This document shows, piece after piece, positions 31,089 through 42,482 of a stretch of DNA of 64,000 bases. Each line of letters opens with the position of its first letter. The first letter of the stretch is position 1. The stretch covers positions 682,001 to 746,000 of the forward strand of contig JAGTXX020000010.1 in NCBI GenBank assembly GCA_019044685.2, in the 5' to 3' direction. A program made the translations under genes and the position numbers. Source of the stretch: Nannochloris sp. 'desiccata'. Taxonomy: Eukaryota > Chlorophyta > Trebouxiophyceae > Chlorellales > Chlorellaceae. Below the pieces are notes generated by a model. It had not been told where the DNA came from. It searched no databases and saw only the letters and a program-made list of their open reading frames with translations.

Positions 31089-31671
31089 AAAACTTTTTCA
31101 CCTCCGGAGGAGGGTAAATTGCTTGGCGTGTATTTTTTTTTCTTTCCACCCCATTGACCTATGATAGCTATTATGTAACTTTTTGACTAATAACTAACTA
31201 GGTAATAGGAACGGATTATTTTTCATCTATCTATTCTCTAACAATGGTGCAGCGCGATAACAAAAAAAGCCCAAAAGACAACAAAACCGCTAAAACTGCA
31301 TAAATTAACTAAACCTAAGGTAAACAACACAAGACAAGTAGAGGGAGGCAAGCAGAGGTAAACGACAAGTAAATAGATGCAATGCTAGTAGTTGAATGAT
31401 AAAAGATATTGAATAAAAGAATACAGGCAAAGCGATTAACAAAAAGAAAAAAGGAAGAAAATTTTTCAAGTTGCACACCAGAGCGCCAGGAGAGATTCAT
31501 TCTATATCAAGTGCTTTTATCTTTTATTTTATTTTCTGTGCAATATCTAAGTACCAATATGTCTATTTATTATGACTAATGAAATCACGCTTCATAGGTG
31601 CTACAGTTACCCACCACTATGGTCGTTTGCTGACATCACCAGAATCAATCTCATTCTAAACTACTCTTATT
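31089..31671. other. intergenic, convergent 3' ends
   Basis: Between the RPB6 stop and the stop of the BAH/DYAD gene. AT-rich; no coding or structural signal noticed. Confidence 0.45.
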
Positions 31672-34482
31672 CTACAACGGCGGTGCAAATTCCTTTTGTG
31701 CAGTTGTTGATGCAAGTTTCGGAGAATTACCACCTTCATGTGCAGCCAGAGTAATCGTAGCAGGCTCTAATGCTTGTCGCGACATCTGAAGAGGCATTTC
31801 CTCATCTTTAACGTCATTTGTAGATTGTACGGGAGGACTTGTAGTGCCAGCAACTGGAGCTGTTGCAGCATCACCACCGCCACCGTCCAGAGCAGCAGAT
31901 GGTACTGGAGTAGCAGCAGCAGCAGGACCACCGGCAGAGAGGCCGCTACCAGAGGGTTTCAAGGGAGTGAGAGGTTGGTAGTTACTACCAGGTACTGCTG
32001 CTCCTGCTGCCAGGCCGTCTTTATCACCAGCACCAGCAGCACCAGCAGGTGTAGTGGTAGCAGGCTGAGCGGCGAAAGGAGCAGGCACCGCTGAGAAGGG
32101 TTGTTGCTGCTGTTGTTGAACAGGAAGAGAGGGTCTTGCTGCTGCTACCTGAGCAGGTTGAGACGGAAGTGGTGTTTGGCTGGTAGTAGTAGTAGAAGTC
32201 ACAACAGGCGACATTTGCTGTTGTTGCTGCTGCTGCTGTGCCTGCTGAGGTGAAGTCACAGCAGGTGGTGCTCCTGCCATAGCCACCGTTGCCAATGCTT
32301 GCCTTAACCCGGCCATCTCTCTTTGCAAATAACCCAAAATCACATCCCTCTGTGCCATTTCCTGCCTAAACATATTCGTAACGCCCACAGCTTGAGTTAA
32401 AGCAGCACTAACAGCTTCAAACCTCCCAGCAGCATCTTCCGAAGCCACTGCCGACTTGAACTCCAGCTCCCGACAGCGCTGGGTCAGCTCTTCTGTAGCC
32501 TTTTGGAAGGTTCCAATATGTTCACCCAATACATGCCCAGCTTCGGAAAGTTCCTTACGTAATTCTTCGATACCAGAAGCAGCTAATGACTCAGCATCGT
32601 ACAGTCTACGCTGCAAATTAACGTTTGCTAGCTCAACGGCATCCATCCTGGCGGCTAGCTCTACTGGTGTTTGCATGCCTACTAACCCCGCCGCTGCTTC
32701 TGTAGGGTGTTCTTTTAGACCAGAAACAGCTTGAATTGCTTGTGCAGCTTCTGTTCGTACAGTTTGTAACGCATGGCGAGCTTCCCGTACTTCACGAAGC
32801 TCGCTGGTCAACGCAGTCAACTCATTTTGCATCATTTTTTCTTCCTCTTCCATTGCGGCTGGGTTCTGAAGCCAATATTCCATATGACCTTCTCGGTTGT
32901 GACGACGACGTAACCGCTCCCCTTCCGGACTGACTACTTGATCAGCTAAATGCTTCAATAGATGATCAAGAAGGCCTGTATCGCCGATTACCTTCCTTGC
33001 TTCTTCTCTTAAAGTCGGGCGGAGAATCGAGACGTCAGGCGAGGTAGCCCCCATCAAGCGTAAGATATGAATAAGTGAACGTTGTGCAGCTTCATAGCGG
33101 TCGGTACTCCACCTACCGTGGTGTTCTTTACGATTGCGGGGGGAGGAGGGAGGAGCTCCACGTGGGGTGCCACTGCCTGTACCTGCACCGGTACCGCCAC
33201 CGCTCCTGTCTGATGTGGCTATCCCACCGTGGGAAACTGATCCACTAGGCGCTGCTGTAGTGCCTGCATCTACAGTAGCAGCGGCAACAAATTGGCCGCC
33301 ATTTCCACCTGGGGAGGTACGTTTACGATGTGAAGTCGTGCTAGGAGTCTTTTCTCGCTTTCTTCTTTTGCTGGCTCCACGAGACGAGGGTTGCTGTCGT
33401 GCTGGTTGTTCCGCTGCAGGGGCATGTTGTTGTTTGAGAAAGGCACCAGCTGCTGGTCGAGCTAAGATACGGCCGTTGACGAGGACAAAGGGACGGGCTT
33501 CGTTGCCTAGTTGCTCATCAGCAAAGGGCACAACTCTCCTGCAAAATATAGAGGTCAAGTAATTAAGATATACATCTCAGATAAACAGACAAAATACTAA
33601 TTTTTCAATTTTCAGAACGTTCTCAATGGCAAAAATTGAGAACGTAATGAAATAGAGCTAGAAAGTTTTCTATTGGACAAAGTTAACTATGGGCAGTCTA
33701 TTCTTCTTCTTACCCTTCTGCAGAGATATATTTCCTGCTGCACACATAAACATCCAGAGCTCCACCTCCACCGACACCGCCTGCGCCAGCAGGCAGCTGT
33801 GTTGGACCACCAGGGGCCACTACCAAGCACCTCCCAGCCACAGAATCTAAAGGATGCGTCTCACTTTCATCGGCAGCAAATACTTCGTTGTCGAATACGG
33901 GAAGAGGGGTGTCTATATTTAACTCTTGAGGGCGATAAAACCAAGTCACAGTGGCTGACGGAGCATCGTTAGAAACGAGAAAATCATCAATACGACCGAT
34001 GTAGAGAGGGGCGGTAGGGTCAGAAGGTTGTAAATATACAAATTCACCTGTAAAAATAGAATAGAGAAAGGGGAAAGATTTAAGTTTTCTTTGTGTGGGT
34101 AGTTTAGAACGAGGGAGGAAATCCTACTCAGGAGCCAAAAAATGAAAGAAGGAAGTGGAAGGAAAACCGAGAGAACAAGGCTCAAGAATCTCTTTGCGAA
34201 GTTTTGTTGTGTACAACATAGCCTATAAAGTTATAGTAGAGCCTCCAAGGCTGCGAAAAGCTGCACCTTGGCTTGGGTTTTAGCTTGCTTTAAAAGGCTC
34301 ACGCAAGCTTTAAAATATAATTACTAACCTATGGAAATTTGCTGGCCTGCAACGTTTGCAGCTCTATAGTGCGATAGATCATTATGTATGTACATAGGCG
34401 GACCCACCCAATGGATGTTTGGGCCAGGAGCTGGGGCACCAGGTGCTTCCTGAGGAGCGCCTTCTGGCTGGGCAGTCTGCAT
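31672..34482 (-). CDS. BAH + DYAD/AMEIOTIC1-like domain nuclear regulator
   Basis: Exons 34482-34329, 34047-33714 and 33538-31672 join in phase to give 784 aa from the ATG at 34482. The first exon is open back to an acceptor at 34529 (AESSKKEPLAHRNS), so an extra N-terminal exon may exist. Residues about 45-180 form a BAH domain (ISIGEFVYLQPSDPTAPLYI; WFYRPQEL; DNEVFAADESETHPLDSVAG; YVCSRKYISAEGRVVPF). BAH domains read nucleosomes or modified histones. Then comes a block found in plant DYAD/SWI1/AM1 and MMD1/MS1 meiotic factors: RWSTDRYEAAQRSLIHILR, LREEARKVIGDTGLLDHLLK, RRRHNREGHMEYWL. A long coiled coil and a Gln/Ala/Pro-rich tail complete it. Likely a chromatin-associated regulator. Confidence 0.8.
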
Positions 34483-34529
34483 TGAGTTAGGGCTGTTGCG
34501 GTGGGCCAAAGGTTCTTTCTTGGATGATT

Positions 34530-34920
34530 CTGCGTTAAACAAAGTTTATAAAGTTATAAGAATGTAGGAACTAGGGAATTTCTGTTGAAAAGAAGGCAAA
34601 GGGGTGCGACGGAGGTGTCAAATAGAGTTCTGGAAGGTGTGGGGAAGGCACAAGGACAAAGTGACAAATGCATGGCCTCGATTGAATTTTTGGCGAAAGA
34701 ATGTATGCAAATGTTCATTTTGGAGTAACTTTGAGGTCGAGGCTGCCTTGCTAAAGTCCCAAACACACCAGGTTGAAAGCAAAGAACTGTACTTGGTGCT
34801 GGCGGCTGGCAGAGCCATAGCGACTGGCGCCATGGCCACCATCACTTATTTTGTTCCTCTTTCCCACCCATCATGCATGGCATTTAAACTTGATACATTT
34901 GCAATAAACATATTTTTACA
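34530..34920. other. upstream region of the BAH/DYAD gene and of the MDR gene
   Basis: Divergent promoter space. A possible first exon of the BAH/DYAD gene on the minus strand (an open stretch starting MVAMAPVAMALPAAS, 34842 downward) does not join in phase with the known exon, so I did not annotate it. Confidence 0.35.
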
Positions 34921-35982
34921 ATGATGAAAGCATTGAGGTTTTCAGAGACAGAGGGCTTGCGAGTAGAAGATGTCGAGATCCCAAAACCATCTCCATTTGA
35001 AGTTTTGATAAAAATATCTCGATGTGGTATCTGTTCAACCGATTCCCAAATCATTGGCGGGTATGTACCTGGATTTGATCACACATTAGGTCACGAATTT
35101 GTCGGAGTAATTACAGAATCACCCAGTGACCCCTCTTTCATTAACAGCCGTGTGGTTGGTGAAATCAACTGCAAATGCTCAGGATGCGACCACCCTGACC
35201 CAATTTTTAGACGCAACCACGCTCCTAAACGCACAGTTTTAGGCATCATAGCGAAAGATGGATGTATGGCTGAATATTGCACTCTCCCTTTAGAAAACTT
35301 GCATCTTGTTCCTGACGACATCACAGACGACGAAGCTTGTTTTGCTGAACCCCTGGCAGCTGCGTGCCGCGTTGCTGAGCAAGGCATGATCCGCCCAAAT
35401 GAAAATATAGCTGTTATTGGCGATGGAAAACTTGGGTTACTTGTTGCGCACGTTATTGCCACCTATCAAAATAAAAATTCAACCACCACCTCTTCTTCTC
35501 TGTCGCCGTCTTCATCGCCAGCATCAGTTACTTGTTTCGGCCGGCACCAAAATAAGCTCGATCTCCTCGAACCTGTAGGTGTCACAGGTATTGTCGTTAC
35601 AGATACCACTGCTGCAGACTACGCTGGAAAGTTTGACATTGTTATTGAGGCGTCAGGCTCTCCTCAAGGTATATTATTAGCACTGGCTCTAACTCCGCCG
35701 CTAGGTACCATAATTCAAAAGTCAACATGTTCTGCGGTGGTGAAAGACCCAAAGACGGTGTTAACATGGAGCGCAGTTGCGAATGATGTGGTCGTCAATG
35801 AAAAAACGGTGGTCGGATCACGCTGCGGTCCATTCCCCCCTGCTTTAGAGATGCTAAGGAAAGCGGAGACAAAACAGCTCGTCAAGGCAATGTTGAGTGC
35901 AGCATTGCCGCTAGAAGATGGGGTCAAGGCACTAGAGGAAGCGCAGAAGAAAGGGGTGGTCAAGGTGCAGTTGATCTGTTGA
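34921..35982 (+). CDS. zinc-dependent medium-chain dehydrogenase (alcohol/threonine/polyol type)
   Basis: Intronless, 353 aa, a standard MDR length. Catalytic zinc ligands are visible: Cys in SRCGICSTD, His-Glu in LGHEFVG, and Glu in CFAEPLAAACR. The structural zinc loop is reduced: CKCSGCDHPD has three Cys, and the fourth of the usual set is missing (RRNHAPKRTV). The NAD(P)-binding Gly motif is IAVIGDGKLGLLVA, interrupted downstream by a Ser/Thr insert (NSTTTSSSLSPSSSPAS). Such enzymes oxidise alcohols, polyols or threonine; the substrate is not readable. Two adjacent ATGs at the start (34921, 34924). The variable structural-zinc loop suggests altered oligomer stability. Confidence 0.85.
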   Translation: MMKALRFSETEGLRVEDVEIPKPSPFEVLIKISRCGICSTDSQIIGGYVPGFDHTLGHEFVGVITESPSDPSFINSRVVGEINCKCSGCDHPDPIFRRNHAPKRTVLGIIAKDGCMAEYCTLPLENLHLVPDDITDDEACFAEPLAAACRVAEQGMIRPNENIAVIGDGKLGLLVAHVIATYQNKNSTTTSSSLSPSSSPASVTCFGRHQNKLDLLEPVGVTGIVVTDTTAADYAGKFDIVIEASGSPQGILLALALTPPLGTIIQKSTCSAVVKDPKTVLTWSAVANDVVVNEKTVVGSRCGPFPPALEMLRKAETKQLVKAMLSAALPLEDGVKALEEAQKKGVVKVQLIC

Positions 35983-36225
35983 GGGGCTGCTGATTTTCTG
36001 AAACATCGAGAATATCATATTCTCGATCGAGTAAAAAGTGCAAAGTTTTTGAGATTTTTGAGTAAAAGGGCTTGTTTGATATTAAAAGTTTGTTTTTAAA
36101 TTACGAGCCCTGATATTTCATCTCTAGCCTATTTTATTGAGAATCGAGCGAGTTTTGAGGATGGCTCCTGGAGGTTCTTTGCCAAGGAAGCACAGTTGTG
36201 CTCACGAATCCTTGCGAATTCTTCA

Positions 36226-37248
36226 ATGCTCTTAACCAAGGGCATGGTTGTCCCGCCAAGGCCCACCTCATTACTACTAATGGGAGGCAGAGCAAATGCT
36301 AAAGTAAGCGCATCATATTTGGCTCTTTCTGTTGCCGAAATATTTGGAATCGTGAAATTGAATAATTCTTTTCACCACAACTCTCTCACTTAAATAACAC
36401 TGCCTGTTCCTGTAGGTTGGCTCTTCTCTAGTCACTCGCGGAGTTTCGCACCGCCCAGTCATGGCATTCTTCTCGCCTCGTGCCGATGCCTTTACTCCTG
36501 CTACTTCTACCCAACCCACTCCCTCCGTCTCCCCAGTTCCCAAAGATAACAAACCAACTGGGGGTTTCCCCTTAAAGAGTGATGTTCTCTGGAATCTTGC
36601 GTCTATCATTATAGCGGTTATATTTTGTTTGATGTATGCCATTCGCGCCGTAAGTAATGCTTTGTAGTCAATACCCTTCATTTAATTTATTTTTCCAAAT
36701 ACTAACCCGACGGCCATTTCACCCAAATCTGTTCCTTTCTTCGTTTTCAGAAAATTGATGCAGCCCTCATCCTTGCGAGTGTAATTGCTGTGTGGTCAAT
36801 TCTGCAACGCCAGATTTCTAATGAAGTGAAGCTGGTACTCCTTGACTCAAAAGGTGATCGGGTAGATCAGGGCTTTGAGAAGATGGAAGTATTTACTGCC
36901 CAGCGCTTTGATATTGTAAATCAGCGCTTTGATACCGTAAATCAGCGCTTTGATAACATGGAAGTATCTGTAGGTCAGCGCTTTGATACCGTAAATCAGC
37001 GCTTTGATAAGATGGAAGTATCTGTAGGTCAGCGCTTTAATACCTTAAATCAGCGCTTTGATAAGATGGAAGTATCTGTAGGTCAGCGCTTTAATACCTT
37101 AAATCAGCGCTTTGATAAGATGGAACAAATGATTTTTGACATTGGAAAGTCGATTACAGCTTTGAACATAGACAAAGCCTATAGAAATGGGTGGGAGCAG
37201 GGCAAGAAGGATGGCCAAGGGCCGTCTGCTGGGATTAGCAACGAATGA
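36226..37248 (+). CDS. two-TM protein with QRFD repeat coiled coil, probably organellar
   Basis: Exons 36226-36303, 36416-36649 and 36751-37248 join in phase to give 269 aa. The N-terminal 50 residues are basic and Ser/Pro-rich (a transit peptide is likely). Two hydrophobic segments follow (VLWNLASIIIAVIFCLMYAI and AALILASVIAVWSIL). The rest is a run of near-identical units, QRFDTVNQRFDKMEVSVG-type, each 18 residues (54 bp in DNA, 36899-37125), predicted to be helical coiled coil. A short tail ends in GWEQGKKDGQG. Similar QRF(D/E) repeats occur in many unrelated coiled coils, including Bdr-like and phage tail proteins. I recognise no orthologue. Confidence 0.7.
36899..37125. repeat. coding tandem repeat, 54-bp units
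   Basis: Successive copies of a block with CAGCGCTTTGAT and ATGGAAGTATCTGTAGG. The last units are almost identical at DNA level, implying recent amplification. Confidence 0.9.
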
Positions 37249-38581
37249 AATGAACTCGACGTATGAGCTAGCACCCCACCACTTCAAGAGTCACCAGGTT
37301 TCTTAATAATTCATCATGTCCTTGATTTTTTTTCCTTTTACACTAGTGCTGTACGTACTACTTTACAGTTTTGATACCTTGCATTACCTTTTTTCTAAAT
37401 TGTACGACATTTCCTTCTGTTTTTCTTTTATGTTCTTTCTATTTCTGTCTTTCTGTAATACGCATGTCAAACTACAGAATCTACGGATAATAGATACAAC
37501 TGAACCCTTCCAAACTTGGGCCCGCACCTCGCTGCGGCGGTGCTGCTCGCCGCTTGCCCTCTCTGGGCCAGCTGGGGAGCCCGCTCGTGGCGCTGGAATG
37601 CCCGCAAGGCCCGTGCGGGCCCCTCTCTCCATGATGCCGTAGGCACGTGTGCCCGCTGATCCCGCTGATCATGATGGGCTCGCAGAAGGCCGCAGCGGGC
37701 TCCCTCATGAGCAGGCCCTGCCGGCAGGGAGGTGGGCAGACAGGCTCGCAAAGGCATATAAAGGGGTGCCGCGCAGACGCAAGTTGAAGTGTAGGGTTGA
37801 AATTGAAGGCAGAGAGCGGCTGCAAAGCGAGAGCCAAGGATGAAAACCAAGAAGAAGGACGTACTGCAGCAGGGGCAGGAGCCTGCGAGCCGTTTGGCTA
37901 ATTATTCTGGTTGACCTGAGAAGGTTCACCGACCGGTGCTTGCATTGAAAGGAGTTGCCTGAGTTGTTTTCTGCGGAGCAATGGAAGAAAAAGTGCAAAA
38001 GGGTGAGTATGAAGGTGAGGAAGCCAAGGCGCGGTATTAGAGTTAGTTGACAAACTGTAACTTACTGTCTTTGTACCACTGTAATCCTAAAACACTGTAC
38101 GGGCTTCAAGATCGCCCTCCTGCAAAAAAAGTAAAAAATGTTGCGAGGTCAGCGTCAGTCACCAAGATAGAAATAGAAAATTTGTGACCGTGGCAGCCCC
38201 ACATATGCTGCAATTTGTTCCTTGGAAACGTACCGAGGCATCACGAGCCGCAGCAGTGCGTGCGTGATTCTTTTGCATAGTGAGCACGTCACCAATGGAA
38301 GAAACAATTGGACAGCAAGCTTGCGATCAGAGGCGCGAAGCTGTATCAGGACGAATACGTGCTTCTAGTAGGACCAGCAAAATGTGTTAAAATTGTTTAT
38401 ATACCTTCTAGAAGACACAACTATTGAAATTACGCCTAGACAAGTTGAATCTCTGCTGGGTATAAATAATTACCTCCAATTCAGAATCGTTCAATTAATA
38501 TCTTCTTTAAACACATCCATTTTAAGCCAGCTCAGTGGCTTCCAAACCTAAAGATATTTTCTGAAATCAACAAGCATTACT
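37249..38581. other. 1.3-kb gap with a 70% G+C island
   Basis: Positions 37501-37740 are 70% G+C (168 of 240 bases, counted by hand) against AT-rich flanks. The island contains a G-box inside an inverted repeat (GGCACGTGTGCC, 37642-37653) and a tandem CCCGCTGAT (37651-37669). A TATA-like TATAAAG is at 37757-37763, just beyond the counted interval. No open frame on either strand resembles a known protein. It could be a promoter/enhancer, a non-coding RNA gene, or inserted DNA. A small exon-like ATG with a GTGAGT donor lies at 37981. The remainder (37770-38581) is the upstream region of the NAD kinase gene. Confidence 0.45.
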
Positions 38582-40371
38582 ATGGCGTGTATTGGTTTCG
38601 CTCAAAGTGCTGCAAAATTAGGAAAACTTCAACATGGATCTCTCTCTAGAAAACAGGCATTGAATCTTCGTTTGGCATCTATTCGCTGCGAGGCACCGCA
38701 GTCTAACGGAAACAAACCATCTTCACACGCTGCATCCACCAGCGAAAGATCTCGCTCAGCCAACTGGGACCGCAAGTCTGATATATATGTTCTTCGTTCG
38801 GATGGTTACTCTTGCAACAGAGAGACTGTCACAGGTAAGAACAAGCAGACAGCAGCTTTTATGTCCATAATTGCTATCAATTCATACTATTATACACCTT
38901 TTATAGAAGTATTGCAACAAAAGGCGGCTTAAAATGATGGCGACTTCTTCTTCTTTACACTTTTTATTATTTTCCCGCCCACCCATGGCTTCTCGCTTAT
39001 TTTCCCCCAAAACTAAACTTAGTGCTTCTTCTTATCATTCCTCTCTGCAGCGAGCGGAAACCTGGAATTTTCTCATCCGTCGTCCCAGCAGCATCTCCTG
39101 GTATGGAAAGCTCGCCCGAAACGTGTTCTGGTCCTCAAAAAACTCGGGGATGAACTTCTCGAAGAATATTTAGCAATGGTCCAGCATCTCGGCGCAGATC
39201 AGAACCTCTCTGTTTTAGTGGAACCAGCACAATATGCCGAGCTGAAAGAACAAGGTGTCATTGAGAAAATGCCGTATATTGATACCTGGGGAGATGATGA
39301 CGATGCGTTTGAGCTGCACTCCTTTGTTGATTTTGTGGTGTGCCTTGGCGGTGACGGCCTAGTGCTGCATGCGACTCACCTGTTTGGACGCTGTATTCCA
39401 CCGATTATTGCGTTCAGGTTGGGGTCTCTAGGTTTTCTAACACCGCATGAGTATGAGGTGCATATGGAGCATTTGGATGCAGTAATTAATGGCTCAGACG
39501 TAAGTTATTTATTGTTTTTATTTTGCATGCAAGAACAATGGCCATGGCGTTGCCGCACCGGCATCTCTTAAAAAGAAAGTCAATTCTTTATCCAATTCCC
39601 TCTTGAACCCCTATTAATCATATAATTCTTCTTCGTATGCAGGAGCTTACTACGTGCCGAATGACCTCTAGCATGGATGAATCTCCCTTAATGGGTGTTT
39701 ACATCACGTTACGGATGCGCTTGCAATGTGAAATTCACCGAAATGGCCAACCTTTGCCCGGTGCCTGCCACCACGTTCTCAACGAAGTTGTCCTTTCCCG
39801 CGGCTCCCTCCCATACCTCTCTAAAATCGAAGTTTATGAACGCGACCATCTAATCACGAAAGTACAAGCTGATGGCGTCATGCTTTCGACCCCAACCGGG
39901 TCGACCGCGTATTCCGTCTCGGCAGGTGGTTCAATGGTGCATCCAAACGTACACTCGATGCTTTTCACACCAATTTGTCCTCATTCTTTATCTTTTAGAC
40001 CCATTATATTGCCAGATTACGCGCAATTACAGTTACGGATTGCTGGGGACGCTCGGAGCGGAGCGGTAGCAACATTTGACGGGAAAAATATGAAAGAGTT
40101 GCTCCCTGGTGATTCATTACATGTACGAATGAGCCCCTTTCCCGTACCTACGATTAATTTCCGGGATCAAACGTTGGATTGGTTCTCTTCTATTGAACGG
40201 TGCTTTATGTGGAATGAAAGAACGGAGCAAAAAGAATTTCAATTGAGAAGCGGAAAGAGTGCGGCAAAAGTTTTAGCAAGGCTAGAGAAGGAGAGGGAAG
40301 AAGCCAAGGCTGCGAAAAGGAAGAATACCAAGGCAGCAAGGGCTGCTAAAACTGCATCTTCTGTAGCGTAA
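38582..40371 (+). CDS. NAD kinase
   Basis: Exons 38582-38834, 39051-39499 and 39643-40371 join in phase to give 476 aa. The catalytic Gly-rich loop is VCLGGDGLVLHATHLF (about residues 182-197). It is followed by FRLGSLGFLTPHEYE and the NAD-binding block GVMLSTPTGSTAYSVSAGGS, all diagnostic. The enzyme phosphorylates NAD to NADP using ATP. The N-terminal 40 residues (MACIGFAQSAAKLGKLQHG...) look like a plastid transit peptide, so a plastid isoform is likely. The C-terminus is a Lys/Ala-rich tail. No calmodulin-binding extension like that of Arabidopsis NADK2 is evident. Confidence 0.95.
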
Positions 40372-41062
40372 CGTGTTAGTAGTACTGAAAAAGTGTCTAG
40401 CAACTGCCCAGCGTGCTGTTATGGCAGTTCCTGAGGAACTGAGCGCCCTGGGTCAATGCCATTTGCTGCATGCGAGAGGAATAATACTTAATTGATTTTA
40501 ATTCTTTTTCATAGTTTTGATAATCCCAACGATGATGACGATAACGATGTTTTTTGGCCGTTCTGGCTTGCTCCTATTTCTTTTTTTATACCATTTTTAT
40601 AGTAGGGCTGCCTGGCCCAGTGAGCGCTTGAGAAGACTAGAAATTAAAAAACATATCAATATCAAGGAATGAACGAACGTCTTTATTTTAATAGTACTAT
40701 ACTTTCATGGAATGAACTTTAATTTTATTATTTAGCTAGTAGCGCTGCCTTTTGCCGGTTGATTCTCCTTTTCAAATACTAGATAGCTGCTTAGTCTTTT
40801 TGCTTGCCGCCGTTTTAAATATTTTTTCCCCGCTTTTGCCGGCTGATGTCTTTTTTTTCGTCGCAACGATTTTGTATTCTATCCTCAAAACTGCTCCATA
40901 GAGGGATAGTTCTTCTTTTCTTTCATATACTTTTGAACCACCTCACTATTTGTACAGTGTAACAAATCAATTTAAAATTTTCCGACAACCAAGATCTTTT
41001 CTTTTGCCAAGAATAAAAGAGGGAACAAAAAGCAAAAAGTATAATTAAGACTTAACAAATGA
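40372..41062. other. intergenic, convergent 3' ends
   Basis: After the NADK stop there is an imperfect hairpin (AACTGCC...GGCAGTT, about 40401-40428), then T-rich sequence with two CTTTTGCCGG(T/C)TGAT copies (about 40750 and 40835). No gene seen. Confidence 0.35.
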
Positions 41063-41901
41063 TTATTTCAGCAAAGAACGTGCAAGTTGTTCCTTCACGT
41101 TTCCAAACGCCACGGACAAAGACTGTAATCCAGGATTCTCCATTGCCATTGCCATCTCTTCTGCCGACCCTTCACCTTGTCTCATGGTAACTCTTGTAGC
41201 AATCACAGTAGGATCAGTTTCAAGAATCAATCCACCTTCTGCAAGCTCATCCATACACAATAATACCAAATCCAAGTTTTCAAGGACAGTTTTTTTCTCT
41301 ACGGCGTTGCGTAACAGCATTGCGACGGAATCATAAAAGCCGACAAGGACGTTTGCCAAGACGATTTCGTTTTCGTCTGCATGGCCAACGACGTAGAACA
41401 TCAAGTCCCCAATGAATTTGTAAGTGACAACGACATCGTCAAACATGATGACTTCAGCTGTGCAGAGAAAATACAGGAAAATAATTGTGTTTGTTAGTTA
41501 ATTTGTTGAAGAAAGAGCGAGGGCAGGGGAATTTCTTTTTAATAGTTGTAAAGTGTGTCCTTACGTTCTCCTCTGGCGTTTGTTCTGGATGTTTTGGCGT
41601 AGACAGATTTTTCAAAGTTGGATTGTGCACCAACGCTGTGTTTCCTGCAAGATGGTAAGGTTCAAAGGCGAAAGAGAAAGCAGAGGTGAGTTTAATGAGC
41701 AGACGAGCGGGAAAATAAATTTTATTGCTTGTTTAAGAGCTACGATGATGTAGAAGCTCTGGCAGCTGTTCTGGCAAGTGTAGATTGTAATCTTTCTTAC
41801 CATTCTTCTGCGAAATATTGCACTGCTATCCTCTTTCCCTCGTCGTCTAACAAAATCAGTGCCTTTACTGTTGGCACCATTGGGTCAATCTGTGACGCCA
41901 T
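41063..41901 (-). CDS. coatomer subunit zeta (COPI)
   Basis: Three exons (41901-41801, 41644-41565, 41457-41063) join in phase to give 191 aa, close to the usual length. The conserved opening is VKALILLDDEGKRIAVQYF. The middle has KSVYAKTSRTNARGEPEVIM, and the longin-like core continues FIGDLMFYVVGHADENEIVL, ANVLVGFYDSVAMLL. Zeta-COP pairs with gamma-COP in the coat that returns proteins from Golgi to ER. The start is the ATG giving MASQIDPMVPTVK. Confidence 0.95.
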
Positions 41902-42482
41902 ATCTACAAGCGCACTTTAAAATCCACAAATGAGAAATCAACAGATTATTTAGGTGCGTGGATGCTAAAGAAATGGCAACAAAGTCAAATTATTGCTCAA
42001 TTCAATTGGGATCACGTCTCGCAGGGACAGCTAAGAACGTAAACAGGCAGTCGGGGCGCGTATTAGTTAAAAGCAAGGTATTTTATAGATACTCTATGCG
42101 GAGGGATAGGCAGCTGTGCGCATTTAATAGCTGTCAGAGGGCTTGAAATCTCTCAAGCATTTTTGCCTTGCGCCTTGAGAGGGCCTCTCCGGCACTCTAT
42201 AAGCTACCTGTGAGCCGGTTGCCAGCATAAAATTGCCATTTGACTTTCTAAAAACTCATTTAGGGGGAACGCCGGCAGTGTAGCTACACCACCACGTTGG
42301 TGATCATTCGTCTTCTGAGAAATTCTTATTGAAGCCCTTGAATAGTCTCCACAACACGAGATCGACGAAGGAGTGCTCTGATATACGCTCTGGAGAATTC
42401 ACTTTTACAACCTCGATTCATAGAGCATCGTATTCTCTAGTGTTCTAAGCCTTTGATCAGATTAATTTTATAGCACGCAAAG
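41902..42482. other. divergent promoter region, COPZ / proteasome beta2
   Basis: No coding signal. A short palindromic patch CTCAAG...CTTGAG surrounds 42150-42180. Otherwise unremarkable. Confidence 0.35.

Noticed and set aside
34618..34845. Possible first exon of the BAH/DYAD gene
   Set aside because: Its only good donor leaves phase 2, but the next acceptor needs phase 1, so it does not join.
37481..37850. Overlapping open frames on both strands in the G+C island
   Set aside because: High G+C lowers stop frequency; the translations have no recognisable domain and several overlap each other.
40401..40470. Imperfect hairpin after NADK as a candidate small RNA
   Set aside because: Pairing is short and interrupted, with no other copy and no flanking promoter signal; kept only as a note.
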